A stretch of DNA of 64,000 nt from an uncultured Dorea sp. (GTDB lineage Bacteria > Bacillota > Clostridia > Lachnospirales > Lachnospiraceae): positions 19,816 to 83,815 of the forward strand of contig CAJTOH010000014.1 in the NCBI GenBank assembly GCA_910577685.1, given 5' to 3'. The notes under the pieces were generated by a model. That model was not told where the DNA came from. It worked only from the letters and a program-made list of their open reading frames with translations, and did not search any database. This document shows, piece by piece, positions 26,431 through 34,990 of the stretch. The stretch's first letter is position 1, and every line of letters begins with the position of its first letter. Both the position numbers and the translations under genes were made by a program.

Positions 26431-28185
26431 ATGTCAGAGAAAAAGAAAGTCATTATGCTGGGCAATGAGGCCATTGCCAGGGGCGCTTATGAGGCGGGTG
26501 TGAAGGTATCAGCCGCCTATCCGGGCACTCCAAGTACAGAGATTAGCGAATATCTGGTGCAGTATCAGGACGACCTGTACTGCGAGTGGTCCCCAAATGA
26601 GAAGGTTGCGACAGAGGTTGCAATCGGGGCGTCTGTTGCAGGGGTGCGTGCCATGTCCTGTATGAAGCACGTTGGCTTCAATGTAGCGGCAGATCCGGCG
26701 TACACGGTTTCCTATATGGGAGTGAACGGCGGGCTGGTGATTGTAGTAGCAGACGATCCGGGACTTTACAGTTCCCAGAATGAGCAGGACACCAGGATGG
26801 TTGCCCGTGCCGCCCAACTGCCGGTTTTGGAGCCCTCGGACAGTTTCGAGGCCAAGGAATTTATGAAGCAGGCATTTGAGTTAAGTGAACAGTTTGACCG
26901 TCCCTTTGTGTTCCGAACGACCACAAGACTTGCCCATTCTCAGGGAGTGGTAGAGCTTGGAGAGCGCAAAGAAGCCGCGGATAAGCCTTACGAAAAGAAT
27001 ATCAAAAAAACGGTGATGATGCCGGCAAATGCGAAACTGCGCCACGTTGAGATAGAAAAGCGAAACTTGGAACTGGCGGAAGCGGCAAATACGCTTTCGG
27101 TTAATAGAGTAGAGATGAACGACACAAAGATTGGCGTGATTACCAGCGGTATACCCTACCAATATGTCAAGGAGTCTCTGCCAAAGGCGTCTGTGCTGAA
27201 ACTTGGGATGGTTCATCCGCTTCCAAGGAAGCTGATTGAGGAGTTTGCGGCGAAGGTAGAGAAGCTGTACATTATTGAAGAGTTGGATCCGGTGATTGAG
27301 GAGCAGGTAAAGTCCTGGGGAATTAAGGCCATAGGAAAAGAAATTTTCACTGTGCAGGGTGAGTACAGCGCCAACATGATTCGGCAGGCAGTTCTTTTAG
27401 AGAAATTAGAGCTTGGTACGCCGGCGAAGGTGCCGGTCAGACCGCCGATTCTCTGTCCAGGATGTCCTCATAGGAGTGTGTACTATGTGGTGAAGAAGCT
27501 TGGCCTGCATGTGGCGGGCGATATCGGATGCTATACGCTGGGAGCGGTCGCGCCGCTTAGCGTAGTTGATACGACGATCTGTATGGGAGCCAGTATATCA
27601 AGCCTTCACGGTATGGAAAAGGCGAAGGGAAAGGATTACATAAAGAACTGGGTTGCGGCTATCGGAGATTCCACGTTCCTCCATACGGGCGTCAATTCCC
27701 TGATGAATATGGTGTATAACAAGGCAACCGGAACAGTGCTGATTCTGGATAATTCTACTACGGGCATGACCGGTCATCAGGATCATGCGGCGACCGGAAA
27801 GACGCTGCAGGGGGATCCAACTTATGCCGTTGATATCCCTGCGCTTTGTAAGGCGATCGGCGTGAAAAATGTGACGGAAGTTAATGCATTTGATCTGGAG
27901 ACTCTGGAAAAGGTTATCAAGGAAGAGGTCGCAAAGGACGAGGTATCCGTGATTATCACGAAGACTCCCTGCGTGCTGCTCAGTAAGGGTAAGAAGCCGT
28001 TATATGCCGCGTTGGAAGACAAATGTAAAAAGTGCGGTATGTGCATGAAACCGGGCTGTCCGGCGATGACAAGACGGCAGGACGGAACGGTTTCCATCGA
28101 CGATACCATGTGTACGGGATGCGGTCTTTGTAAAGATCTGTGTAAGTTTGGCGCAATCGAGTTAGTAAAGGCAGGTGACAGATAA
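26431..28185 (+). CDS. iorA: Indolepyruvate ferredoxin oxidoreductase, alpha subunit
   Basis: This 584-residue thiamine-diphosphate subunit, with IorB, oxidatively decarboxylates aryl pyruvates (indolepyruvate, phenylpyruvate) to aryl-acetyl-CoA, reducing ferredoxin. ATG 26431 has AAAGGA upstream. The N-terminal pyruvate:ferredoxin-type domain (AAYPGTPSTE near 27) is followed by a ThDP-binding GDIGCYTLG motif (about 364) and a C-terminal ferredoxin domain with CKKCGMCMKPGC and CTGCGLCKDLC. Its stop overlaps the iorB start by one base. The downstream paaK-like and ACT genes match a role in aromatic amino-acid metabolism. Confidence 0.95.
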   Translation: MSEKKKVIMLGNEAIARGAYEAGVKVSAAYPGTPSTEISEYLVQYQDDLYCEWSPNEKVATEVAIGASVAGVRAMSCMKHVGFNVAADPAYTVSYMGVNGGLVIVVADDPGLYSSQNEQDTRMVARAAQLPVLEPSDSFEAKEFMKQAFELSEQFDRPFVFRTTTRLAHSQGVVELGERKEAADKPYEKNIKKTVMMPANAKLRHVEIEKRNLELAEAANTLSVNRVEMNDTKIGVITSGIPYQYVKESLPKASVLKLGMVHPLPRKLIEEFAAKVEKLYIIEELDPVIEEQVKSWGIKAIGKEIFTVQGEYSANMIRQAVLLEKLELGTPAKVPVRPPILCPGCPHRSVYYVVKKLGLHVAGDIGCYTLGAVAPLSVVDTTICMGASISSLHGMEKAKGKDYIKNWVAAIGDSTFLHTGVNSLMNMVYNKATGTVLILDNSTTGMTGHQDHAATGKTLQGDPTYAVDIPALCKAIGVKNVTEVNAFDLETLEKVIKEEVAKDEVSVIITKTPCVLLSKGKKPLYAALEDKCKKCGMCMKPGCPAMTRRQDGTVSIDDTMCTGCGLCKDLCKFGAIELVKAGDR

Positions 28186-28763
28186 TGGCGACGAAAAATA
28201 TTATGATCGTGGGCGTCGGAGGACAGGGTACGCTTCTGACCAGCAGAATATTGGGCGGCCTTGCCACTGCCGGAGGATATGACGTAAAACTCTCGGAGGT
28301 GCACGGCATGGCCCAGAGAGGCGGAAGCGTGGTGACGTTTGTCCGTTATGGAGAGAAAGTAGCGGAGCCTATTGTGGAAGAAGGAATGGCGGACGTGCTG
28401 ATTGCTTTTGAGAGGCTGGAGGCTTTGCGGTACGCACATTTCCTGAAGAAGGACGGCGCGCTGATTGTTAATGATTGGAGAATCGATCCTATTCCGGTTG
28501 TGATTGGAGCGGAAGAGTATCCGAAAGGGATTATAGAGACGTTGAAGAAGGAGCATAAGGTCTACACGGTGAATGCGACGGAGGAATCGAAGAAGCTGGG
28601 GAAGCCCAAGGTATTTAATCTGGTTGTGCTAGGGATTGCCGCGCAGCATATGGATTTCTCCAAAGAAGAATGGTATCGGGTGATAGAGGATACCGTGCCG
28701 CCGAAGACGATAGAAATCAACAAAAAGGCATTTGACGCGGGATACCGTATTGTATCGGAGTAA
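28185..28763 (+). CDS. iorB: Indolepyruvate ferredoxin oxidoreductase, beta subunit
   Basis: This 192-residue subunit pairs with IorA. The N-terminal GVGGQGTLLTSRILGG motif (about residues 10-25) is the family signature, followed by HGMAQRGGSVVTFVR. Length is standard. The gene overlaps iorA by one base (TAATG), typical of translational coupling. No cofactor site of its own is evident, as expected. Confidence 0.95.
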   Translation: MATKNIMIVGVGGQGTLLTSRILGGLATAGGYDVKLSEVHGMAQRGGSVVTFVRYGEKVAEPIVEEGMADVLIAFERLEALRYAHFLKKDGALIVNDWRIDPIPVVIGAEEYPKGIIETLKKEHKVYTVNATEESKKLGKPKVFNLVVLGIAAQHMDFSKEEWYRVIEDTVPPKTIEINKKAFDAGYRIVSE

Positions 28764-28906
28764 TGCGCCGGAAGCCGGAAGGATTCGGAAACTGCGGTGC
28801 GGACGCGCACGTTTTACAGGTTGGCAATCAGGAATCGTGAAGAAACCGAAATACTTTATGATTCCGGACCATAGTAAAAATAAATTCAGAACAGGAGTAT
28901 GAGAAA

Positions 28907-30238
28907 ATGGCAGGAGTATCAATAGAGAACTGGAAAGAAACGATCAGAGATCCGAAGATTGAGTGTATGGGAAGGGACGAGATGAATTCCCTCCAAAGCG
29001 AGCGTCTTGTAAAGCAGGTGAAGAATGTATACGAAAATGTGGAATTCTACCGTAAAAAAATGGATGATCTGGGTGTAGAACCCGGCGATATCAAGGGGAT
29101 TGAGGATATCCATAAGCTTCCGTTCACGACGAAGGAAGACTTAAGGGATAACTACCCCTTCGGACTTTTGGCAGTCCCTCAGGAGAAGATCGCGCGCGTA
29201 CAGGGAACGTCGGGAACGACAGGGAAATTAACCCTTGCTTCCTATACGCAGAAAGATGTGGACGTATGGGGCGAATGTGTGGCAAGGGCTCTCGTCATGG
29301 CCGGTTTGAGTTCCGCAGACCGCATCCATGTATGTTACGGCTATGGGCTGTTCACAGGAGGAATGGGGCTGGATCTCGGGGCGCAGGCATTGGGAGCGAT
29401 GGCTATCCCAATGTCTTCCGGCAACACGAAGCGCCAGCTTATGTGTATGGAGGACTTCGGGGCGACCGCATTTGCCTGTACCCCTTCTTATGCGCTCTAT
29501 CTCGCCGAGGCGGCGCAGGAGGCGGGAATTGTAGACCGTCTGCAGATCAAGGCAAGTATTAACGGCGCCGAGCCGTGGACGGACGAGATGCGTAAGAAGA
29601 TTGAGAGCATTTTCCATATTAACAGTTTCGATATCTATGGGCTGTGTGAGATTACTGGTCCGGGCGTCGCCATGGACTGTATCCATCACAAGGGACTGCA
29701 TGTGTATGAGGATTACTTCTATCCGGAAGTGCTTAACCCGGCAGACCAGTCGGCATGCGCGGACGGCGAGACAGGCGAGCTTGTGTTCACCACCCTTGCC
29801 AAGGAAGGGATGCCGCTGCTGCGCTACAGGACGAAGGATCTGACTAGCATCGAGCGCAGCGTCTGCGAGTGTGGGAGGACATTGCCAAGGATCCGGAAAT
29901 TCACGGGACGTACGGACGACATGAAGGTCATCCGCGGCGTCAATGTATTCCCGACTCAGGTAGAGACGGCTCTTCTCTCCATGGGCGGCGGCGTAGCGCC
30001 TCACTATATGCTCATCGTCGACAGAGAGAACAATCTGGATGTCCTGACCGTCATGGTAGAAGTAGACGAGAAATATTTCTCCGACGAGATTCGGAAACTG
30101 GACGCATTGAAGAACAAAGTCGGCGCAGTATTAAAACAGGCGCTGGGCGTATCCGTAAGAGTGAAACTTGTCGAGCCGAAGACCATACAGCGAAGCGAAG
30201 GCAAGGCAAAACGTGTCATCGACAACAGAGAGTTGTAA
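28907..30238 (+). CDS. paaK: Phenylacetate-CoA ligase family protein
   Basis: This 443-residue adenylate-forming enzyme should activate an aryl acetate to its CoA thioester with ATP. The AMP-binding signature is QGTSGTTGKLTLASYT (about residues 105-120). The acceptor signature includes YGLCEITGPGV (about 243-253) and the C-terminal hinge RTDDMKVIRGVNVFP (about 330-345). It lies downstream of iorAB and just before an ACT protein, an arrangement I associate with anaerobic aromatic metabolism. It could also work in the reverse, ATP-yielding direction. Confidence 0.9.
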   Translation: MAGVSIENWKETIRDPKIECMGRDEMNSLQSERLVKQVKNVYENVEFYRKKMDDLGVEPGDIKGIEDIHKLPFTTKEDLRDNYPFGLLAVPQEKIARVQGTSGTTGKLTLASYTQKDVDVWGECVARALVMAGLSSADRIHVCYGYGLFTGGMGLDLGAQALGAMAIPMSSGNTKRQLMCMEDFGATAFACTPSYALYLAEAAQEAGIVDRLQIKASINGAEPWTDEMRKKIESIFHINSFDIYGLCEITGPGVAMDCIHHKGLHVYEDYFYPEVLNPADQSACADGETGELVFTTLAKEGMPLLRYRTKDLTSIERSVCECGRTLPRIRKFTGRTDDMKVIRGVNVFPTQVETALLSMGGGVAPHYMLIVDRENNLDVLTVMVEVDEKYFSDEIRKLDALKNKVGAVLKQALGVSVRVKLVEPKTIQRSEGKAKRVIDNREL

Positions 30239-30253
30239 GAGGAGGGAAATACC

Positions 30254-30697
30254 ATGGGTGTAAGCAACACAATTCAGCAATTATCAGTATTTTTGGAGAA
30301 CAGGGAAGGCCGCCTCGACGACGTGCTGAAAGTCCTTGCCCGTAACGACGTAAATATCGTGGCTTTAAGCCTTGCGGACACGTCGGACTATGGAATGTTA
30401 CGTATGATCGTTTCCGACCCGCATAAGGGGCGTGCAGCGCTTAAGGAGGCAGGAATTACGGCCATGCTCACCGACGTAGTCGCCCTGCGCGTCCCTCACG
30501 CAACCGGTTCCTTAAGCAACGCCATGCATCAGATCGTAGAAGGCGAAGTCAACGTAGAATATATGTACGCTTTCGCCAATGGACCCGATGCGGCGGCGGT
30601 CCTTAAGAGCGACGATGCGGCCCGCGTAATCGACATCCTGAAAGGCAGCGGCTTCGACGTCTACACCGCAGACGAAGCATACCGCGCAAACCAGTAG
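30254..30697 (+). CDS. Tandem ACT-domain protein, IorAB/PaaK-associated
   Basis: This 147-residue protein has two ACT domains: residues about 8-75 (LSVFLENREGRLDDVLKVLA) and about 78-145. ACT domains bind amino acids, so it probably senses an aromatic amino acid. It is 15 bases downstream of the phenylacetate-CoA ligase gene and shares its ribosome binding arrangement. Such genes commonly follow paaK-like genes in anaerobes. Confidence 0.85.
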   Translation: MGVSNTIQQLSVFLENREGRLDDVLKVLARNDVNIVALSLADTSDYGMLRMIVSDPHKGRAALKEAGITAMLTDVVALRVPHATGSLSNAMHQIVEGEVNVEYMYAFANGPDAAAVLKSDDAARVIDILKGSGFDVYTADEAYRANQ

Positions 30698-30721
30698 ATC
30701 CTGAAAAATCTATATTCTACA

Positions 30722-30808
30722 GGGAGCTGCCGGAATGATGCGGCGGACTTACAACGCATGAGTTAGATGCATATATTGTAGGTCCGCAGCATTGTTTTGG
30801 CAGCTCCT
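30722..30808. repeat. Long imperfect hairpin after the ACT gene
   Basis: Arms of about 38 bases (30722-30760 with 30769-30808) pair almost throughout. Most mismatches are G-U pairs on one strand, pointing to an RNA structure. It ends the ior-paaK-ACT transcript region, although no clear T-run follows. Confidence 0.6.
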
Positions 30809-30900
30809 CTCATATCCTAATCCCGGTTCGGGATAAATAATACCGCTCCTTTACAATCCCCGTATGTCCCGGATTATTTCAAGGTTAAACCCGCGGGGAT

Positions 30901-31042
30901 GTTACTGTTCACTCCGTGACCAGCAACACGCTTCGCGATGCACAGAAATCGCAAAAAGATGCGATTTCGCGCTGAAAAACTCGGGATTTCCGCACAAAAT
31001 GTGCGGAAACACCTCGCGGGATAGTGGCGTGTGAACAGTAAC
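30901..31042. repeat. MITE-like multi-stem palindromic element
   Basis: The element is bounded by a 12-base inverted repeat (GTTACTGTTCAC at 30901-30912, GTGAACAGTAAC at 31031-31042). Inside are two perfect hairpins: GAAATCGCA/TGCGATTTC (30945-30968) and TTTCCGCACA/TGTGCGGAAA (30987-31009). This resembles a non-coding intergenic repeat. Copy number elsewhere in the genome cannot be judged here. Confidence 0.6.
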
Positions 31043-31146
31043 GCAGGGATAACTATGAACCACAATACAACAGGAATCCACTTGAAAATGGATGGGTCGG
31101 AGTGTATAATAAGGAAGACATTAACCAAACAAAGGAGGACGTCATT

Positions 31147-31659
31147 ATGTTAGATAAAAAAGTAGTAGAATTATTGAATCAGCAGGTAAACAAGGAGTTT
31201 TATTCAGCTTATCTGTATCTGGATTTTTCCAATTTTTATTTTGACCACGGTTTAGACGGATTCGGCAACTGGTACAAGATCCAGGCGCAGGAAGAGCGCG
31301 ACCACGCAATGCTCTTCATCCAGTATCTGCAGAATAACGGAGAAAAAGTGGAATTAGAAGCCATTGACAAGCCGAATGTTACATTAGAGAGCGCGAAGTC
31401 TGTGCTTGAAGAGGGGTTAAAGCACGAGCAGTATGTGACGGGTCTCATCCACGGAATCTACGACGCGGCATATTCGGTGAAGGATTTCCGCACGATGCAG
31501 TTCTTGGATTGGTTCGTGAAGGAGCAGGGCGAGGAAGAGACTAATGCGGACAATCTGGTAAAGAGGTTTGAGTTATTCGGAGACGACCCGAAGAGCCTGT
31601 ACATGCTGGATAATGAGCTTGGAGCGCGTACATATTCCGCTCCGTCTCTGGTACTTTAA
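31147..31659 (+). CDS. ftnA: Non-heme ferritin
   Basis: This 170-residue ferritin stores iron by oxidising Fe(II) in a 24-subunit shell. ATG 31147 has AAAGGAGG upstream. The ferroxidase residues are visible: Glu in NKEFYSAYLYLD (about residue 16), the E-R-D-H motif QAQEERDHAML (about 49-59), and the EQGEEE region (about 130). The next genes, a Bfd-like protein and an SseB protein, follow at +2 and -4 bases and form one operon with it. Confidence 0.95.
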   Translation: MLDKKVVELLNQQVNKEFYSAYLYLDFSNFYFDHGLDGFGNWYKIQAQEERDHAMLFIQYLQNNGEKVELEAIDKPNVTLESAKSVLEEGLKHEQYVTGLIHGIYDAAYSVKDFRTMQFLDWFVKEQGEEETNADNLVKRFELFGDDPKSLYMLDNELGARTYSAPSLVL

Positions 31660-31661
31660 TC

Positions 31662-31850
31662 ATGAACCGCAAGAAAGTTGTCTGCTCCTGCCGTAATGTG
31701 ACGAAAGGGGATATAGCGGACGCTGTGAAAGCGGGTGCCGATTCTTTCAAGGAAGTGAAGAAGATGACGAAGGTAGGCAAGAGCTGCGGCAAGTGTAAGA
31801 AAAAGGCGAAGAAGCTGACGAAGAAATTATTGAAGGAAAGAGTAGAATGA
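31662..31850 (+). CDS. Bfd-like (2Fe-2S) protein
   Basis: This 62-residue protein resembles bacterioferritin-associated ferredoxin. Four Cys in the Fer2_BFD spacing are visible: CSC near residues 8-10 and CGKC near 42-45. The Lys-rich C-terminus may bind a protein partner or nucleic acid. Sitting two bases after ferritin, it probably helps mobilise iron from it. Confidence 0.85.
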   Translation: MNRKKVVCSCRNVTKGDIADAVKAGADSFKEVKKMTKVGKSCGKCKKKAKKLTKKLLKERVE

Positions 31851-32593
31851 GTGTAGATATGAAGAAAGCTGTTTTGGAGAAGCTGCGGGTCTCCGAAGCA
31901 GTCTTTGTCCTGTTGTCCGGCTGTACGCGCCTGCCCTATGTGGAATGTGACCCGGAGACATACGACGACCAGATTCTGCTGTATTATACGGAAGAGGACG
32001 CTAAGAGACGGGCAAAAGAACTGCTGGAGGAGAAAACCCTGATACACGTCGTCAAGGTTGAGAAGAAGAGCTTCCTGCCGTTTTACACCAGTCTGTATCC
32101 TATGGGAGTGAATTGTATCGTTGTGAGCGACGGGATGCCGGACCGGACGGCGGTACAGTTAGATGAACTGATCCGGCGCAATCGTCCGGAGCAGCTTCCC
32201 GAGGGGCAGGTCTGGGTAGAGAACCCGGAGCTTCACCTGACGGCAATTTATTTTATGCAGAAGCTCCACAAGAATCAGGGGCAGGAGATGACGGAGGAGA
32301 TGACGGAACTCTATGAAGAGATGCTTGCGCATTTCGGAAGGGGAAAATATATCTTTGCCGTGGGGGCGGATAAAGGAATCCCGGCGCTTAAGGGAAAAGA
32401 CGGGAAGATGTACCAGCCGTTATTTACGGACTCTCAGGAATTCCGGAAGTTCAGCGGTCCCAACCGGCTTCGGGCCATGGTGGTGGAGGCAGATAAGGTC
32501 AGGAACCTGCTGCCGGCAGAGAGCGAGGGCATCGTGCTGAACCCGTTGGGAGTGAACGTTCAGTTTAAGATAAGAAAAAGACCAGATAACTAG
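31847..32593 (+). CDS. SseB family protein
   Basis: This 248-residue soluble protein overlaps the previous gene by four bases (ATGA). The C-terminal half carries the SseB-like segment QPLFTDSQEFRKF (about residues 187-200). The N-terminal half shows a repeated-looking YVECDPETYDDQILLYYTEEDAKRRAKELL segment typical of the family. The role of SseB proteins is unclear. The stop codon TAG (32591-32593) lies in the loop of the following terminator. Confidence 0.7.
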   Translation: MSVDMKKAVLEKLRVSEAVFVLLSGCTRLPYVECDPETYDDQILLYYTEEDAKRRAKELLEEKTLIHVVKVEKKSFLPFYTSLYPMGVNCIVVSDGMPDRTAVQLDELIRRNRPEQLPEGQVWVENPELHLTAIYFMQKLHKNQGQEMTEEMTELYEEMLAHFGRGKYIFAVGADKGIPALKGKDGKMYQPLFTDSQEFRKFSGPNRLRAMVVEADKVRNLLPAESEGIVLNPLGVNVQFKIRKRPDN

Positions 32594-32609
32594 AGTTATC
32601 TGGTCTTTT
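32576..32609. terminator. Intrinsic terminator after the ferritin operon
   Basis: A 15-base perfect stem (32576-32590 with 32595-32609) has TTTT at its end. It overlaps the end of the SseB gene and, with the A-run on the left, could also work on the opposite strand for cspA. Confidence 0.85.
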
Positions 32610-32721
32610 CCATAATCTCAATTTCATGTATTGCTTTTAAATATCTAAATCATATTGCTATTTAATATATATTAAAAGGTACATTAATTACGATTATAAG
32701 AATTACATTGCATTACATTAA

Positions 32722-32919
32722 TTAGATCTTTGTTACATTGACTGCCTGAGGACCTTTAGAACCTTCTGTTACATCGTACTCTACGCTCTGGCCCTCGTCT
32801 AAAGACTTGAAACCTTCCATGTTCAGCCCGGAATAGTGGACGAACACATCATTTCCGGTTTCATCAGAAATGAAACCGTAACCCTTTTGGTTGTTGAACC
32901 ATTTCACTGTACCTTTCAT
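32722..32919 (-). CDS. Cold shock protein CspA family
   Basis: This 65-residue OB-fold RNA-binding protein has both RNP motifs, KGYGFISD (about residues 13-20) and VFVHYSG (about 26-32). It destabilises RNA secondary structure. The ribosome binding site GGAGG sits ten bases before ATG. The leader on its strand is roughly 70-100 bases, which fits cold-shock control, but I cannot identify a specific RNA switch. Confidence 0.95.
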   Translation of the reverse strand: MKGTVKWFNNQKGYGFISDETGNDVFVHYSGLNMEGFKSLDEGQSVEYDVTEGSKGPQAVNVTKI

Positions 32920-32991
32920 GACAATACCTCCAAACTTAAGTTATTTAGAAACTCCGCATCTATAAAATAATTCTATAGATAACTGTCTAAT

Positions 32992-33020
32992 AGACTAGCA
33001 TATATTTATAAAAGCGTCAA
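32992..33020 (-). promoter_or_regulatory. Candidate cspA promoter
   Basis: On the minus strand, TTGACG (complement of 33015-33020) and TAGTCT (complement of 32992-32997) lie 17 bases apart. A TG just upstream of the -10 box supports it. The transcript would have a leader of about 65-70 bases before cspA. Confidence 0.45.
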
Positions 33021-33083
33021 GAGATTTGGGAATATTTTTTATATTTTTACTATAAAATCATAGTTTAGGTAATATCATTTTAC

Positions 33084-33112
33084 TTGACGAAATGCGTGTA
33101 AAAGTGTAAAGT
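33084..33112 (+). promoter_or_regulatory. Candidate ptsI promoter
   Basis: TTGACG at 33084-33089 and TAAAGT at 33107-33112 are 17 bases apart. The leader to ptsI would be about 100 bases and contains several short inverted segments. I do not recognise a riboswitch in it. Confidence 0.35.
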
Positions 33113-33217
33113 ATACATTATCGGAAGTAGTCAGCCGACCTGGGCAGGAAAGGATTACGGAATATCCGCACGGCTATAGCTCGACGGAAGATTAAAGGGA
33201 TAATAGAGGACGAGAGT

Positions 33218-34843
33218 ATGATCACATTGACGGGGAAAAAAGTATCAGAAGGAATTGCCATGGGTAAGTTATCCTTCTATAAGCGGGATTCAAAGGAAAT
33301 CCGGCGGATATATGTAAAGGATGTTGAGAAGGAGGTACAGCGTTTCCAGAAAGCGCGCCAGAAGGCGCTGCAGGAACTAAGGGAGCTGTATGAGACCGCC
33401 GCCAAAGAGGTGGGAGAAGCCAATGCAGCGATCTTTGAGATGCAGCAGATGATACTGGAAGATCAGGATCTGGTTGACAAGGTTACGGGGATCATCGTCG
33501 AGCAGAAGCTGAATGCGGAGTACGCCATCCAGAATGCGGCGGAGAATTTTATTTCCACGGCAGTTGAGAACGATAAGAATTATATACAGGGGCATGACGC
33601 GGACGTCTGGGATGTGTCGAACCGTCTTCAGAATATCTTAGCCAGAGGGTGGAAGGATAAGATGCTGATGGACGAGCCGTTTGTGCTGGCGGCGGGAGAG
33701 CTGTATCCCAGCGAGGCGGTCCAGCTTGACAAGACGAAGGTCTTAGGCTTCGTCACGAGGTATGGTACCATCAATTCCCATACGGCCGTGCTTGCCCGTA
33801 CCAAGGGCATCCCTTCTGTGATCGGGCTGGGAGAAGCGTTAAAGAAGGACTATGAGGGAAAGACTATCATAGTGGACGGGTTCGAGGGCAAAGTGTACAT
33901 TGAACCGGATTATACGACGATTACGAAGATGCGTCAGAAGCAGGATGCCAACCATACGCAGGTACAGAACCTTGAGCGTCTTAAGGGCAAAGAGAATATC
34001 ACCCAGAGCGGGCAGAAGATCGATGTCTGTGCGAATATCGGGAACCGGGAGGATATAGAGAATGTGCTGCGCTGCGACGCGGGCGGGATCGGGCTTTTCA
34101 GGAGTGAATTCCTGTACATGGAGAGCGGTTCTAAGCCCCCGACAGAGGAGTATCAGTTTCAGGTGTACAAGCTTGCTGCGGAGTCTATGGGGATCAAGAA
34201 GGTGGTCATAAGGACGGCCGATCTAGGGGGAGAGAAGACGGCAGAGTGCCTTGATCTTGGGACGGAACCCAATCCGGCAATCGGTTACCGCGGAATCCGG
34301 GTGTCCCTTGACAAGGAGGAAGTTTTCAAGACGCAGCTCCGTGCGATACTGAGAGCGTCGGCTTTCGGGAACCTGTCCATCATGTTCCCCATGGTTACCT
34401 CCATCGAAGAGGTAAAGCTTGCGAAGCTTATGCTTGAAAAGGCGAAGAAGGAATTGAAGAAGGAGAAGACAGCTTTTGATTCGGATATCCCGGTAGGGGT
34501 TATGATCGAGACGCCTGCAGCCGTTATGATCAGCGGCGAGCTTGCAAGGGAAGTAGATTTCTTCAGCATCGGGACGAATGATCTGCTGCAGCTTACGCTG
34601 GGAATGGACCGTCAGAACGAGCGGTTAGAGCGGTACTATAACCCGCACCACTCGGCGCTTCTTAAGATGATCCGGATCATTACGAATAATGTACATCTGG
34701 AAGAGAAGCATATTAGCGTATGCGGCGATATGGCGGCAGATTTAGAGATGACAGAGTATCTGATCCAGATTGGGATTGACGAGCTGTCTGTGGCGCCGAA
34801 CCAAGTACTGGCGCTTCGGAAGAAGATCCGGGAGATTCAATAA
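33218..34843 (+). CDS. ptsI: Phosphoenolpyruvate-protein phosphotransferase (PTS enzyme I)
   Basis: This 541-residue cytoplasmic enzyme passes phosphate from PEP to HPr. The phosphorylated His is His188 in TINSHTAVLARTKGIP. The PEP-binding region includes GGIGLFRSEFLYM (about 288-300) and GTNDLLQLTLGMDR (about 452-465). The catalytic Cys is Cys502 in SVCGDMAAD. Length is slightly below the usual 570. No HPr gene is adjacent. A terminator follows directly. Confidence 0.95.
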   Translation: MITLTGKKVSEGIAMGKLSFYKRDSKEIRRIYVKDVEKEVQRFQKARQKALQELRELYETAAKEVGEANAAIFEMQQMILEDQDLVDKVTGIIVEQKLNAEYAIQNAAENFISTAVENDKNYIQGHDADVWDVSNRLQNILARGWKDKMLMDEPFVLAAGELYPSEAVQLDKTKVLGFVTRYGTINSHTAVLARTKGIPSVIGLGEALKKDYEGKTIIVDGFEGKVYIEPDYTTITKMRQKQDANHTQVQNLERLKGKENITQSGQKIDVCANIGNREDIENVLRCDAGGIGLFRSEFLYMESGSKPPTEEYQFQVYKLAAESMGIKKVVIRTADLGGEKTAECLDLGTEPNPAIGYRGIRVSLDKEEVFKTQLRAILRASAFGNLSIMFPMVTSIEEVKLAKLMLEKAKKELKKEKTAFDSDIPVGVMIETPAAVMISGELAREVDFFSIGTNDLLQLTLGMDRQNERLERYYNPHHSALLKMIRIITNNVHLEEKHISVCGDMAADLEMTEYLIQIGIDELSVAPNQVLALRKKIREIQ

Positions 34844-34892
34844 AAGATATGGCTGTATTGTCTGTGCCGCTGCACGGATACTTAAGATAAAG

Positions 34893-34934
34893 ACCGCCGC
34901 ATTGAAGGGAGTACCTTAATGCGGCGGCTTTTTT
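34893..34934 (+). terminator. Intrinsic terminator after ptsI
   Basis: Stem arms CCGCCGCATT..AAGG (34894-34908) and CCTT..ATGCGGCGG (34914-34927) are followed by a T-run. Confidence 0.9.
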
Positions 34935-34990
34935 ATCGCTCTGTCTTTCTAATTCGCTGTTCCTATCCCGTTTGCAGGCTTTAGGATACT

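Larger units (their letters stand above)
30698..31146. other. Intergenic region with two large structured elements
   Basis: This 449-base gap holds a long hairpin (30722-30808) and a multi-stem repeat-like element (30901-31042), listed separately. I saw no convincing gene. The ferritin gene starts after AAAGGAGG at about 31132. Confidence 0.6.

Noticed and set aside
30874..31128. Minus-strand 84-codon frame
   Set aside because: It lies across the palindromic repeat element and part of the ferritin leader; its composition reflects the repeat and it has no ribosome binding site.
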